Below are positions 1-12,582 of a stretch of DNA of 64,000 nt, in pieces. Under the pieces are notes generated by a model. It made no database searches, had not been told where the DNA came from, and saw nothing but the letters and a program-made list of their open reading frames with translations. How positions within the stretch are numbered: the first letter of the stretch is position 1; every line of letters begins with the position of its first letter. A program made the position numbers and the translations under genes. This stretch comes from Argopecten irradians. Lineage: Eukaryota; Mollusca; Bivalvia; Pectinida; Pectinidae. The stretch lies in contig NC_091136.1 of NCBI RefSeq assembly GCF_041381155.1, positions 52,504,284 through 52,568,283 of the forward strand, in the 5' to 3' direction.

Positions 1-510
1 CTAAAAATGAATGTCAACAACAGTCTGTGTTTACATTTCATGTTGTCTGCAAATGTCTTAGATTTTTAATCCTCTGGCAGACACATATATTTGGTCATGG
101 CCTTGGAAGTCAGGATAGTTGATTTCTTAAGAAATAAAATGTCTTTTGGCCTTATGATTTTGCCACTGCAGAATGTAAAATTGTTTCCTACTGCTAATAT
201 AGTCATTTTTGTGGACAAACGGCACCGTTTACAAAGACAAATTAACATATTTAGGAAATACAGTTTGTCTGCCTATCCACACAGTCTTTGTCATTCGAGT
301 CAGAATATTGCCAACGAAATTAATTCAGTGGCGGAATATAGATAATAAACGTAATACAGAAAGCGAATTGATTTTGTTCTCGTTTATGTTTGGTTTCGGT
401 ATGGGAAAATCGTACAAGGCATTTGTCATATGTCTTGAGGCCTCCAGTCTTTTTTGTCAGTTATAAAAATTGAAAGTGACAGTTCAATTTTCTTTTAAAT
501 TGATATTAAA

Positions 511-888
511 ATGAGGGAATGCAAGCTTCGGACGATAACGAACTGCCGGAATAGAAATGTAAATTACATTTACTGCCCTTTGCTCAAAGCAAAATATTGC
601 CAAGCTATTTTGGTGTTCAAAAAGATTGCACACAAAAAAATCCAAAATCAGCTATTCAAACTGTTCGAAGGGACAATTGCCTTGTTGCGTGATTTTCCTG
701 TCTTAAGAGAAATCGGATCCATTGTCATTCGGAAATCAAGTTCATTAAACCGCTCTTTGGCACCAACAGGGCATGGATACAGTTATTATGAGTTCGATGG
801 CAAACTGGTATCTTTTGATGAACAAAACATATTTTCTATGACTGTAAAGTCGGATGTAATTGCCAAACAATATTATGGCGACGATTAA
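511..888 (+). CDS. Unrecognised 125-aa open reading frame
   Basis: An intronless ORF with an ATG at 511 and TAA at 886-888. I do not recognise the product. The first 35 residues hold four cysteines, the middle is basic and hydrophobic (a stretch resembling an amphipathic helix near residues 40-70), and the C-terminal third is polar and ends in an acidic YYGDD. There is no signal peptide or clear membrane segment. Composition is richer in structured residues than most chance ORFs in this AT-rich region, which is why it is listed. It could be a last exon, a decayed retrocopy or chance. No neighbour informs its role; it lies upstream of, and is not obviously part of, the membrane-protein gene that follows. 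Confidence 0.25.
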   Translation: MRECKLRTITNCRNRNVNYIYCPLLKAKYCQAILVFKKIAHKKIQNQLFKLFEGTIALLRDFPVLREIGSIVIRKSSSLNRSLAPTGHGYSYYEFDGKLVSFDEQNIFSMTVKSDVIAKQYYGDD

Positions 889-2273
889 AGATCAAATAAG
901 TTGCAATTGTATTTGTGAATATCGACAATGTCTAGGGTGTGCCTATAGACAATATTGAGGCAAAGATATTTGATCATGACATTGATTTCACAACGGAATC
1001 CCAAGAGTCTGATATGTTTGTCTTTATGTGATTGTTAAAGAGCTTCAAACATTTAGTTAGAAGTAAATCAACCATACAAAGAAAAAAAAAGAAAATATTG
1101 ATTTCGGGATGCGTCTTTTTCCTGTTTATACACAGAAGTATGACCATGGGTTTTCTATAGAGACAGAAGGCTTCGAAACTTACACATCTCAATGAAATGT
1201 TCGGCCCAGAGTGTCTTTTTGAAATAAACAGTCCTTTAAGGTGGAGTATTGTACTTGGAGTTTTTCTTCCCGAAGAGAAATGGTGGTTTAGTTATTTTAA
1301 TCATAGATTACTTGAGTCAAAACTGGAGTAACTATATCAGAACATGATTATTTCTTTATTTTATGATGCCTTGAACTGGATGTTTGGTTCTTTTTAATTT
1401 TTTGGGCCATCGTCGAAAAACAAAATGGTGGTTTTTCAAACTTTTATAAAAGGCACAGTTCGAAAACTACTTGACCGATTTTTTAAAATTAGCAATTATG
1501 AAATAACCTATTTTGTATGTTATTGTATTTGGACAATAAAAATGAGGTTTATATTCATAAACTACCTGCTTTGTTTTACCTTGGCTATGTCGTAACCTAC
1601 GGTAGCTGGACACGGACAGTAATATTACTTAGGAATGGAATAATAATGCGCATGAAACACTTCATAATCATAAGATCTATATTATTTCGTTTGAACGCAA
1701 CTGATATTTTGTTCGAACACAGTAATATTTTGTTCGAACGCAATAATACGGTGTCTGGAAAAGTTGCATGGGAACGAAATAACATTGCATGGAAACCAAA
1801 TAGCATTGAGCTTAGTGTGATATGAATGGTATGATAGTGATATGGTATGACCTTCAACGTATTAAACGTTACCTTATCCTTTACTTTTCCCTTAACTTTA
1901 AAGCTGATTCGTGGTATTAAATGTTTATATTCATATGCACCGCAAAACTAACATTATAAGTACTTTTAGATATCATATATACGAATTAAATACAGTGTGT
2001 TATTATGTTTCAATATTTCAATTTGAATGTGTGCAATCGTATTACATCAAACGTTATCTGTGATCAATAATTAGTCAATTAATTTAAGAAAGAAAAATAC
2101 CTTTTATGTCTAATTACAAAGGAAATTGATTAAGATGTTATTGTAGAATGTATCATCTGCCATAACCAAATGTCAAACATTGCATTTGGTTCTAATGCTA
2201 TAATCATTTCATTCCCACGCAATAGTGCTTTTTTCGAACGCATTAATCATATTCTTTTCATGTCCGTTCCCAG
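889..2273. other. Intergenic or intronic, no gene seen
   Basis: AT-rich sequence with no supported exon. Around 1,700-1,800 and again near 2,210-2,245 there are short related phrases built on TTTCGAACGCA/TTGTTCGAACGC, suggesting a small decayed repeat. Nothing else stands out. Confidence 0.4.
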
Positions 2274-2478
2274 CTATAGAAGTGTACCAAGACAAGAAAT
2301 TATATAATGTTGAATCAAGGGATCAAGTTTATATTCCGTCGGATAGTGTCGATGTTATGGAAACAGCCGACATCCAGCATCGACATATTTACGCATGCGT
2401 AGTAAGCGTGACATGGAGTACAGGAAGGTCTTCCCTGTTTGTGACGTTATTCCGCCTTTGCATATTGCAGAGTTGCGG
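2274..2478 (+). CDS. Possible internal exon, unrecognised
   Basis: A CAG acceptor after a pyrimidine-rich stretch (2263-2273) opens the only stop-free frame, which runs to a GTAGGT donor at 2479. A second donor, GTAAGC at 2402, would end the exon earlier. The peptide begins with IEVYQDKKLYNVESRDQVYI and is hydrophilic, then contains HIYACVVSVTW. The donor phases (2 or 0) do not fit the next supported exon at 4284, which needs phase 1, so either an exon between them was missed or this is not an exon. It would lie in the extracellular part of the membrane protein that follows. Confidence 0.22.
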
Positions 2479-4283
2479 GTAGGTATTTATTGTTACGTCA
2501 TTATTATGTGAGCGCAATTCACATAGATTTCTCCGAAAAGTATGACGTTACGATCGCAAACATGATGTCACAATCAATACTTACCAGCTAGGGTAGATAA
2601 CTCTGTAATGTGAAAATACGGGATATTTCGGTGTGGAATAACATGACGTTATAATCACCGAAAGAGTCAACTAACTAATTCAATGCCATACTTTTACAAT
2701 GTCTACAATTCCCATACCCATTGCTGACGAGTCCTAGAAGGACAAAACAGCTGTTTATACACAACATTCACAACATCTATCTAAGGGTTTAATACTTTGC
2801 CAAAGCGTTTTTCTTTCCTTCTTTGTTTCTTTTGTGTACCTCGTTCGGCTAGCTGTCAATGTTTCGACAAATTACATGTTGAAATCTATTTATGGACTGA
2901 ACTTGTTTTAATTTTCATAATCGTTAATGAAAGATTATGAAAATCATCGTATAAATACATGTAACAATTTTAAGTCGTATCGCCATAAACTTATATTAGG
3001 CTGCATTGATCTAGTTTTGCGTTTGTCTATTACTCACATCAAGAAAACATGTGCAATAAAACTCAATCATTACCGAACCCATGTAGAGATAGTGAAGCAT
3101 GTTTTTGTGACCTCAAATAGTTCAGTTTGAAGTGGTCTCAGATTATTATCAGTGATTTCTAGAACACCAGATAGGGTTGTCTTGATTTAGGAAGGGATTA
3201 GGTGATTGTTAATGATCCAAATTCTGAGTATGATTGAAACACTTGGTGTTAAGGATACCTAATTAGGCCATTGTATCATTAGCTCACGTAAGATCAGGTA
3301 CATTTGATTTAATCTCTTTACTTATGGGCTCAGTCTAAGGCTAATGTGTTCAATATTTAGAAAAAATATCTAATCTAGAATCAAATCCGTAACGTTTAAA
3401 AGTGTTTTGTTTATCATATTGCTTCATACAGGATGCAATCATCAATTCCAAAAACAAATCGAACAACGACACGAAATTATTATCTGGAACTTTGTAGGAA
3501 TTTCATGGTCACGTCTCATATCTGTATGTCAAAACTGCGACTTGATATATATCTCAAAGCAATCAAAGATATCTTATTGACTAATTCACTGATTTAAGAT
3601 AATTTCTCCATTCTTTCATATTCGCATTAGCGTCTTGCATTTGTCCTTAGGGTTGAGCTGATAAGTACATGTATAATCAACTTTAATTGAATTAAGAAAT
3701 ATCACTGTCACGCACTCATAACATACCCACGATTTTAAAGAAAATTTATCATCTTATCAAATGCCTTAAATACGTGTTTGATTCTTAAGTATCTATTTGC
3801 AAACACCAATCATATCTGGTCAAATTGATATATTATATTTGATTGGATACATTGCCTTCAAAATATACCAATATAAGCCTTCACTGAGTAGTGTTTTTAC
3901 CCCTATGTTTCCTTAGTTGTTAACTTTATTCAATTATGAATATTCCAAAAGCATTGTTTTCGAGAAGAACAAATGCTATGCCCGAATTAATCATGACTTG
4001 TATTGAAAGAAATATCTCACACGACAAACAACATCACCTGACAAGATATTACATCCTTATCAATAAATTGTAATACCTTGTGCCATAAATATAAATATGA
4101 ATAAGAGCTGTCGAATATTGAGGATGTCTTACAGGCTTTGTTTCGCAATTTCACAATACATTGGGATAAGAGTCATTCTTCATGTATCATGTATAAATTT
4201 CCATCCTCTCCTCTTATCGTATTTATTGGTGTTCACAATCAATATTGGGCAATGATATTTAATGCTACTGTTTCTACTTTCAG

Positions 4284-7200
4284 TCCCAATCGAAGATGGA
4301 CCATTCGGAAGCCTGATTTGGAAGGTGGGTTCAGCATTGTAGGCGATAATAATATTCACAATTAAAGAAATAAATTGCAAATTATGCTATTAATAAATTT
4401 CCCTTTGTAAATGTATTTCTGAATTGTATCAACTATAGTACCCATTTCAGTCAATGTTTATAGTAATTGGCACTTTATCTTCGTAAATCCAATTTGCTTT
4501 CAAAATATGACTTAATTATTCTGTTTGGGCACCCTAAAGAATGCTGAAGAGGACGTAGCTCATTTCAAAATTGGATGGAATTCCTTAGAGACCTCAATTA
4601 TTGACGACAATTTATCTTAATTTTTAGAACGAATTTTATCATGATTGCAATATTAATTTCCTTATTCAATCTGATATGATTTTCACTGACGAGGAGTGGT
4701 TTTTTTATTGATCAGAGTTTTGGATCCAAAATGTGGGTGTTTGTTGAAGAAAGCAGTCAATATATTTAAAGATAACAATTATGTATATATAGAACTGCAT
4801 TTTAAATTGTGCTTTCTTGAATACGCATTAAATATGAAAAACAAATTTAACATGCAAACGCTTATGTGGATTTCTCAGGGCTATTACCAATTTTCTCAGT
4901 AATTTGTCTGCATCCAATTTTCTCTTCAGGTTAAATCAGCCTCCTCAGTCCTATTAAATACTGTGTATTTCGTATTTTTAATATTTGACCATGATAGTAT
5001 AAAATAAAAGAATCTAATAAACTTTGGCCTAAAATTGATATTATATTTTATTCAATATCACCGATTGCTTTACTTCGCTTATCACATATATTTGGTGAGG
5101 ATTTATGATCGAATTAACGAAGATATAAGCTAGTATCGTTTAAAGAATGGTAAAAAAGTCACAATCCATATGGCGCAAAACATAAATTTAGAGCAAAATC
5201 ATACCATGACCATTTGAATCCCTGTTTCTAATTAAAAAGCTTTAGCAAATACGTTTCACAAGTTGAAAAGTATTTATTTCTTTGCATCGTGATGATCACC
5301 GTCCTCTTTTAACAGGTTACCATTCTTACAATGTTGTTACGTCATTGGTTTATGCGCAAATTAATATTGTTTTCTCTTAGAAGATATGGCGTTATGCTTA
5401 CAAACAAATGTTCAACTATCAATATATTCTCACGATAGCTGTTCACTCAGAATCAGAATACCGGTACACAGTTTGCAATAGATATTAAGCAATCAATGAA
5501 ATGATTTACCTGTATTTTATTTTACATTTTCAAATCCGTTTATTGCAGGACAAGAAATACCTGATCACTGTGCTCGTTCCTATAGGGATCGGTATCATTG
5601 GTGCCGTGTGCATTATCTCCATGGCTTACGTGGTTCGGTTCTGTCATCGAAACGAGAGGAAAATGCAAGAAATCCGGGAAACTATACAAAAGGTAATCAT
5701 AACAATTATCGTGATACATTACAATTTTAAAATTATCATCAGTTGATCACATGGCACATAACAAAACTGTGTAATAAAGACGGTACCTTTGGGAATCCAG
5801 TGGCATTCAAGGTGACCCCGAAAAATATTTATGATATAAATGTCAAAATAGAGCACTACTGATTACATTATCAAAGACAGGGTTCTTTCCGAGAGCTGTA
5901 ATGGCAATTCAACTGAAATAATGTTTGAAATACGAAACAGAATATGTATCCTCCTGGAATAACATTTCCGATTCAACAAGCAAATTTACAGGCTGATTCA
6001 ATATAAACATATTGATATAAACTAGTCACTGCCTATTATTGATTTCGGGCATATGAGTCCCTTCATTATTTTGGAATATCACATTCCATGTGTCTTATGA
6101 AGCTATCATTATGATTCATGATACATCCAGTAATACAGATACCAGATCTCTGGAATGAGAAGGCAGACAATACAGTAAACAATCCAGGACGAACACAATC
6201 GTGTATTAGTGATTTAGCGTTTTGGGTTTAATGAATACTATCGTTTTTTAATGTAAAGACTTTTGACCGATTATGTTATTATTAAGCTCCCAAAACTACT
6301 TTCACTCTTCGATGAACTTGAATGATATAAGCATTTGTCTTGTTTCGAATGTTTAATCATAAATTTCTATCAAATCAGATAATTATTTCATGAAGATTAA
6401 TTATATTCTAATGACTCATACACATATGCACTCTTATATTTGGTGATTGAATTATGAAAGTTGCATGTTGACTAATATTTTTCATAAATTGAAAAAAGGA
6501 AATCTTCTGATTTTAACAAGTCCGATACACAAAACAGAAGGTTGTATAAACGTATCATTAACGGTTTGCTTGGAAATAATACTCTTTTATGCGAATGAAA
6601 ACATTAAAATTAAAACAGGCGGTAGGGCGGTAGAAGCCCAATAGGTTCCTAATAAGATATTCTCCTTCAATGCAGCCTGGGATAAGGTTATCGAATACCC
6701 CGTGAGTAGTGTGTGTTACAGCGTTACTGGTGACACTCATCCAGATGTAATATTCCCCTAGCTCTCCTATATCACCAATTGATTGTTTCCTCTCTTTAGT
6801 AACAAATCGGGATTAAATGTAGAGTTAGACGACCTGGGCCATGATGTTTAATGTCGTTTTACAAACAATGTCAAAAGTAACTGCAAATCAGTTTAACTGT
6901 GAAGGTGCGGAACACACCTCAAATAAACTTCGTTCCTCCCTGACACACCAGATCTTGATTGTTATTTACAATAGATTAGAACAAAAACGCCGATATCGGG
7001 AGAGTTGTTTTATTGCTGTTAACAGTACGCTTTTAAAGCCTTGTTAGTTATGGTTTCAGTCAACTTTTCCTCACGCACAAGCTAGTTATGGAATCCAGCA
7101 CGTAATTCAGAGATAGGGGTCCCAGTCTTATTTAAGTGTATATATGACCGAAATGAAAGATAAATCGAAATTTATATCTATATAATTTTATGTTCGTGTT

Positions 7201-7297
7201 TCGTTTATTTTATGCATCATTTTCTCTTTTCCAGAGGTACTCTAACCAGAATGATCAAGTTATACTACTCACGAATTCCTCAGACGATGAATTCTGA
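4284..7297 (+). CDS. 3' exons of a single-pass membrane protein with a dileucine tail
   Basis: Three exons join in frame: 4284-4324 (acceptor TTTCAG, donor GTGGGT), 5549-5692 (acceptor TTGCAG, donor GTAATC) and 7235-7297 (acceptor TTCCAG, stop TGA at 7295-7297). The first encodes PIEDGPFGSLIWK. The second encodes DKKY, a roughly 22-residue hydrophobic segment starting ITVLVPIGIGIIGAVCI, then a basic stop-transfer region (RFCHRNERK). The third encodes a short cytosolic tail containing DQVILL followed by TNSSDDEF. DQVILL fits the [DE]xxxL[LI] adaptor-binding motif known from endosomal and lysosomal membrane proteins, so a type I protein sorted to endosomes or lysosomes is a reasonable inference. 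Phases agree at both junctions, and an AATAAA lies at 7442-7447. Upstream exons were not firmly found and the family is not recognised. Confidence 0.5.
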
Positions 7298-9090
7298 CAC
7301 TGTAATATGGCCTACAGCTGGACATGATCGCGTGACTTCTTCTGCTTCAATATCAAATATTCCTTTCTGGAGACACACAGGAAAGGAAAACAATGTTACT
7401 GATTGTATGATTAAATTGGGTTCCCTAACAAATCAAATATGAATAAAGTGGTTATATCACAATGTTAAAACATGTATATATTGTACAAACCATTCGTGTT
7501 GCATACCAAAATGTCTAGTGAAATTGTGATATAATATCGTTTCAGTAAATCCCCGAAGAAACTGTTATATTTTGAAACTTAATACATCTGTTCTTCATTC
7601 TGTGCTATTTTATAAAGTATCTTCAAAAGCGGGCATCATCGCACAAATAGTTGGCCAACATACAGTAATTTCCTATTGCAGTATGTCAAGGGTATGTCTT
7701 CGTGGAAATTCACATATTATAGTACACGTTATTTACAAAAACAACCAGCGTTTTGGTATCAGTACATGGAAGGCCAGAATAGGCAATCATCTGGCTTGAT
7801 ATTTTTTTTTTAAATGGAAAAAAGATGTTAGCTATTATTCTATTTACCTGTATGTCATAAATCAACAACAGACTGATTACATAGTTTTACAGTAGTATTA
7901 TATCAATCGTATAGTTCTTTTAAATTATCTATTATTATTATTTTTCCCATTTTTAGCATATAACAATACCTATTAATTAATACAACATTTTAATAAGTCA
8001 TGGCAATTGGTGGATGCAAATTACATAATGAAAATATCATTATGATATCTATAAAGAATATAATTTGCAATCCAACGATTAATTAACAATAAGGTGCGCT
8101 CTTTTAATCAGTTTTTACCATTCAATGATTTGGAACTGTTGTTACTTTAGGTTCATTTGGTAATTTTTGAAGCACAGTCGACTTACTCTTCTAATAAAAG
8201 CAATTCCTTGTGCACTATGATATAGCTTGTGTGATGTTGAATACTTGTAAGTATACGTAATAGTACCATTATTTAACTCAAATTAAAGTATCTGTTTTAC
8301 TTAGATAAACATTGATTCTTAATTAAATCGGTTATTACACCTTGTACATTGTTCGTATATTGAATTAATTGTAAATAGAATGTTATGTAATAAATTACAG
8401 TAAAACACGATTATTAGGAACCCCTGGAACCAATGAAATAACTTCGTAATAAGCGTGTTCGTTATAAGTGTGTTCGTTATAAGCGTGTTCGATATAAACG
8501 TGCTGTACTGGGGTTTCCTTTACTTCAGAAAATACATGCATATTCACCTTGCAATACTCATGTCATGTTGTCTATACTAGTAAATAGTTTTGAGTGTACA
8601 TTGACATGGTGACATAATAATGTAAACCAACGTGTGTGTCCGTATGACGTATCTTTGTTTATTTCGCTGGTTGTTGAGTTTCCTAAATGTATGTATTTGT
8701 ATAAATTCCAAGTACTTATATTCTATACCTAAAAACATTCAGTGATGATTTACTGGGGGAAAATCACATATCCACAAAAAATTGTTAGGCTTTAAAACGT
8801 TGGACTAAAATGCCTCAAAATATGAGGTTTAGAGTATGCTACAATATGATATAAGAACATTATCAATAATGGTCAATTCATTATCCTTCGATAGTATTTT
8901 TCTACATACAAATGTAAATGTATGTCAAGAATAGTAACAGAGATATTGAGGGATACCAAAGTATGGGAAGAGGTAATACAAGCTGACCTAACATAATATA
9001 CTCTTATACATGTAAATTGCAGTCATGTACTGAAAATATTGTTTAGACTCAATATAGCAATTAATCGTAGTGCCCATATCATGACAGATT
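7298..9090. other. Intergenic, AT-rich
   Basis: No supported gene. AATAAA at 7442-7447 probably ends the upstream transcript. A possible transposon-end remnant at 8400-8510 is listed separately. The rest is AT-rich with many stops in all frames. Confidence 0.4.
8400..8510. repeat. Pogo/Tigger-like terminal remnant
   Basis: The stretch contains three near-identical phrases of the form GTTCGTTATAAGCGTGTTCG after ATTATTAGGAACCCC. Alternating TTCG/TTATAA words of this kind are typical of the ends of pogo/Tigger-type Tc1/mariner-superfamily elements in invertebrates (family knowledge, from memory). Only one end is visible, there is no transposase, and it may be a solo end or a small tandem. Confidence 0.3.
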
Positions 9091-9510
9091 ATAAGACTCT
9101 TTCATATGTGGATATAAAGGAAAGGGATATTCTACCAGAGGGTAACAAAATGTTGTAAAATCCGAGGCTTGCCGAGGGCTTTACAACATTTTGTGACCCT
9201 CGGAAAGAATATCCTTATCATTCATATCCACGTATGGAAGAGTATTTTTCTCTCATACCTCGACATTTTATTGCAATTTTACTACTATTTTTCTCCGCCA
9301 TTTTAAAATGAACTCGAAAAAAACCGCAACTGCAATTCGGTTCTCCATACATGAAATTTACATGATATTTTCAACGAAAATTCCGTTGTTTGTATCTTTT
9401 AAAGTTAACCCACCCTTGTTTCTGAAAAATATGTTTAAAATGGCACCTAGAAAATAGTAATTTTATTGACGCTGTGGCGTAGCCAGTATTACACGTGTAG
9501 GTATGAGAGG
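9091..9510 (+). repeat. Fold-back repeat family A, copy 1
   Basis: A hairpin head at about 9,115-9,235 pairs TGGATATAAAGG..ATATTCTACC..GGGTAACAAAATGTTGTAAAA with its complement TTTTACAACATTTTGTGACCC..ATATCC..ATCCACGTATG. A non-palindromic tail follows and ends TACACGTGTAGGTATGAGAG. Related copies lie at 13,140, 46,741, 54,893 and 61,973 in both orientations. It has no coding capacity and looks like a non-autonomous DNA element. Confidence 0.65.
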
Positions 9511-9989
9511 AATAGCAATGCTTACCTGGATAGGTGAACACATTCTAATATTCTGATATCTATTTCAGATGTTTTGTTATTATGTTTGCTTTAGCTCGAT
9601 ATGATAGTTTCACATCTTGGAGTCAATTAATTCAACATGAATGTCACAAGTATCATAATAAAACGTTTTGTATTCCTTCTCGCACTCAATTTTGTTTTCT
9701 TTCATTTTGTAAAATTCTAATTCAAGAAAGATAACTCCGACAACATCATGTGAAAATGTGTTCTAACGAGACGCCCACCTCGCCCTGCTTAGATATTCCG
9801 ATAAATTAGGAGAAAAAAACACAAAGAGGTATCGTTAATCTTGACCTACAGTTTAATCAATATAGGAATAAAAAAAATTATGTACCAATTTACCGCACAT
9901 TAAAGATCCTCCACCGCCGACAGAGCATAAATGATATTTATCATTTGGACTATAGTTGATGTTTAATCGTGTATATTATACAAATATTT

Positions 9990-10152
9990 CATGGGTTACT
10001 GTGCTCTAGTTCATAATATTTAACCCGATGTGGTGGTAATCAACAAATGTTATATTGCACAAGGCCGAAGGCCGAGTGCAATATAATATTTGTTGATTAC
10101 CACCACCGAGGGGTAAATATTATGAACTAGAGCACAGTAACCCATGGAATAT
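9990..10152. repeat. Long near-perfect palindrome
   Basis: Left arm from about 9,990 (CATGGGTTACTGTGCTCTAG through GTGGTAATCAACAAATGTTA to ATTGCAC) is mirrored by the right arm from about 10,076 (GTGCAATATAATATTTGTTG through ACCACCACC to CAGTAACCCATGG). Arms are roughly 75 bp, with a short GC-rich centre containing AAGGCCGAAGGCCGA. It is probably the core of a non-autonomous fold-back element extending to about 10,720, because GTGCAATATAAC recurs downstream. Confidence 0.7.
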
Positions 10153-10549
10153 TTGTTTTATTACATAATCACCAGTTTTTAGTTGAATATTGTTATAAAA
10201 CGAATATGACAATCACTTAACAAAATCATCAACGCCGCACTGTACAGAAAAACTTCAAATCCTATTGAAGTTTGACGTATAGCACACGAACGTCAGGTTG
10301 TAACTCCGGTTTGGATGTCTTATTGTCTTCTTTAACATTATTAGACCTGCATGCAGCCTTTTAATTTAACTCATTCATCGTATCAGTCCTCTACTCGATA
10401 AACGTCTACATGACGTGCTTGATTCAAGATCCATTAAGTTAGCGCGAAATTGAGCGTGAACCTTTGTGACGTCATAATAACGTAACTCACTGTTACGCGC
10501 GATTCCTCGGAAGTTTTCTACAAAACTAGACAACAACAGCGAGGTGTTC

Positions 10550-10650
10550 CTAAAGCCGTGCAATATAACATCTCGAACCGTGCAATATAACGTTTCCATG
10601 GGAGCGTGCAATATAACTTCGAACTGTGCAATATAACAAGGTTTTATTGA
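10550..10650 (+). repeat. Short interspersed GTGCAATATAAC motif cluster
   Basis: The word GTGCAATATAAC occurs four times in about 80 bp (near 10,558, 10,577, 10,606 and 10,627) with variable spacers. The same word forms the inner edge of the palindrome at 9,990-10,152. This suggests one element with a palindromic head and a motif-rich tail. No gene is visible here. Confidence 0.5.
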
Positions 10651-10699
10651 ACGGTCGGGATGATAGTTGAAAATATTATATTTCCTCATATATAGATTG

Positions 10700-11700
10700 G
10701 TGTAAACAAATTATGTAATAAATATATATATTTACATATGTCCCTATATAGTCAACGGGAGGGGAGTTGCGTTCAAATTAGCGTAAACGCAATGACGTAT
10801 GAATAAAAAAGCAGTGCAGGTTCGGACTACTTCTAGTTCACGCTTCGATAAGATTTTGCGTCATAAGTTGACGGATTTTAAAATAACAATAAAGAGTTTT
10901 TATTACATCCAATTAGATATGTATTTGACATCAAAACAAAATATGTGTTCAAGCATTGTAACGGTAATAAACTACAAAATGAATCGCTGGTCAGGGCTAC
11001 AACCGGGGACTTTCCTAAGGAATGTTCGGGGAATCCCATAGTTACGTCAGTTGTACATGTGTATACAGAACATCTTATTGTCGGTGAACAATTCTGGGAG
11101 CGTCTAAGCGAACAATAGGTTAACAGATCATATACAGGTTTCCAGAAAAAAAAAACATTACAGGTAGCCTATCCGAAACAGTATCATCAGCTTTAATGGG
11201 GGCGTCTTGGCATTCAAAATAGGCCTACACACACGCAAACACTTGTCTATCCTCCGTACAATAAAATAAAAGTCATGACTATGAAAAATTTAGTCTAAAT
11301 CGCGTTCTTAGACCGATACATACATGACAAACATTCAGCAGCTCAACGGTCATACCATCAAAAGGCTAAATCACAGTCACTTTCTTCGGTTGAAAATCAA
11401 ATATGGCGGCTCGCTCCACTTCGGACCGCATCCCTACCCTGACAACGATACATACCGGTAGTCGTTCCGCCTTGGTTATCTTAATTTTTATTCGAAATGG
11501 ACATTATTGATATAGTATCAAATTGAAAAAAAATATATGTTGAAAATAATTGAAAAGTGTCATTGTTGTATTTCAAACCAAACTGCAGCTATAACATTCA
11601 ACAGTCGGAACTATATCTTCGGTCATCCTGACTACCGTAGTTACCCAACTTAGCAACCATCACCGTTTTAAATTTTACGTAAAAGTAAATTTATTTATGT
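10700..11700. other. Intergenic, no gene seen
   Basis: No exon can be supported. Sequence is AT-rich with a few GC-richer patches around 11,400-11,460. The 11,704 palindrome starts at its right edge. Confidence 0.4.
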
Positions 11701-11703
11701 AAA

Positions 11704-11868
11704 TATATAGATTGAACAGTGTTTTGATTGCGTTAAAGGTGGTATGAACGCAATGGGATACAGACATATTCTACATGTAGCGCTAACGCGCTACATTGAA
11801 TATGTCTGTATCCCATTGCGTTCATACCACCTTTAACGCAATCAAAACACTGTTCAATCTCTATATAT
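11704..11868. repeat. Long near-perfect palindrome with arms of about 80 bp
   Basis: The left arm runs ATATAGATTGAACAGTGTTT through GCGTTAAAGGTGGTATGAAC and GGGATACAGACATATTC to ACATGTAGCGC. The right arm is its complement (GCGCTACATTGAATATGTCT ... CACTGTTCAATCTCTATAT). The central spacer is only about 4 bp and arm mismatches are very few. It has no coding capacity and no visible target-site duplication beyond AT-rich flanks. Confidence 0.75.
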
Positions 11869-12224
11869 TAACACGAAAGAAAACAACAACATATAAAATA
11901 ATTTGTTTTTGCTTTTGTTGCCTGTGCAATCAGTACCTTTTTCCATATCGGGCATATAGTGTCATGAAATTTTTTCGGTTCGTATGTAATTATTTGTGAA
12001 ACAAGAAACTCAAACTTTTCAATGGTGGTAATTGTGTAAAGTAAGTGAATTTTGGTACAGTGGAAAAATACTGATTAATCTACTCCTATTTGCAATAGAT
12101 AAAAAATACCATTCGTCGGCGACGTAGGTCTTTAAGCCTTCACATAATAGCTGGATAATAATAATTGCCGTCTATATGAGGGGAACTAATTAAGTATTAA
12201 CTTTAATTTGTTTTCCTGCTAAAT

Positions 12225-12545
12225 CCAACTCTCTGATTGGCAGATTCTTCTTCTTCATATACTATGAAGAAAAAATCCGAGAATGGCGCGAAAATCCGAC
12301 GTAATCATGACGTCACAATATAGACGTCGACATTGCGTATTGATTTAGAAAACATAATCCATTGGAAAACCAATAGAATCGTACGTTTAAACGTATTCTA
12401 TGTTATCAAGTAGTCTGAAAAAAAAATAATTATAAGCATTGATGTTACTATTTTATAACTTCATACGGGTATGAAATAAACTTTGTTTGCAAACTTTTGT
12501 GAGAATCCGTTACACGGATTCACACAGTTTGCAAACAAAATTTCT
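12225..12545 (+). repeat. Repeat family B, copy 1
   Basis: Starts CTCTGATTGGCAGA, continues through ATCCGAGAATGGCGCGAAAA, TGACGTCA (12,308-12,315), GCGTATTGATT and CGTACGTTTAAACGTA, and ends in a hairpin in which TTTGCAAACTTTTGTGAGAA pairs with CACACAGTTTGCAAAC. A second copy follows at 12,583. Non-coding; behaves as a short interspersed fold-back element. Confidence 0.7.
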
Positions 12546-12582
12546 CACTATGATATAATTAATTTTTCTTTGTTTTTTATAC

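Noticed and set aside
10375-10689. 104-codon minus-strand ORF
   Set aside because: It spans the GTGCAATATAAC motif cluster of a fold-back element, with no protein-like features.
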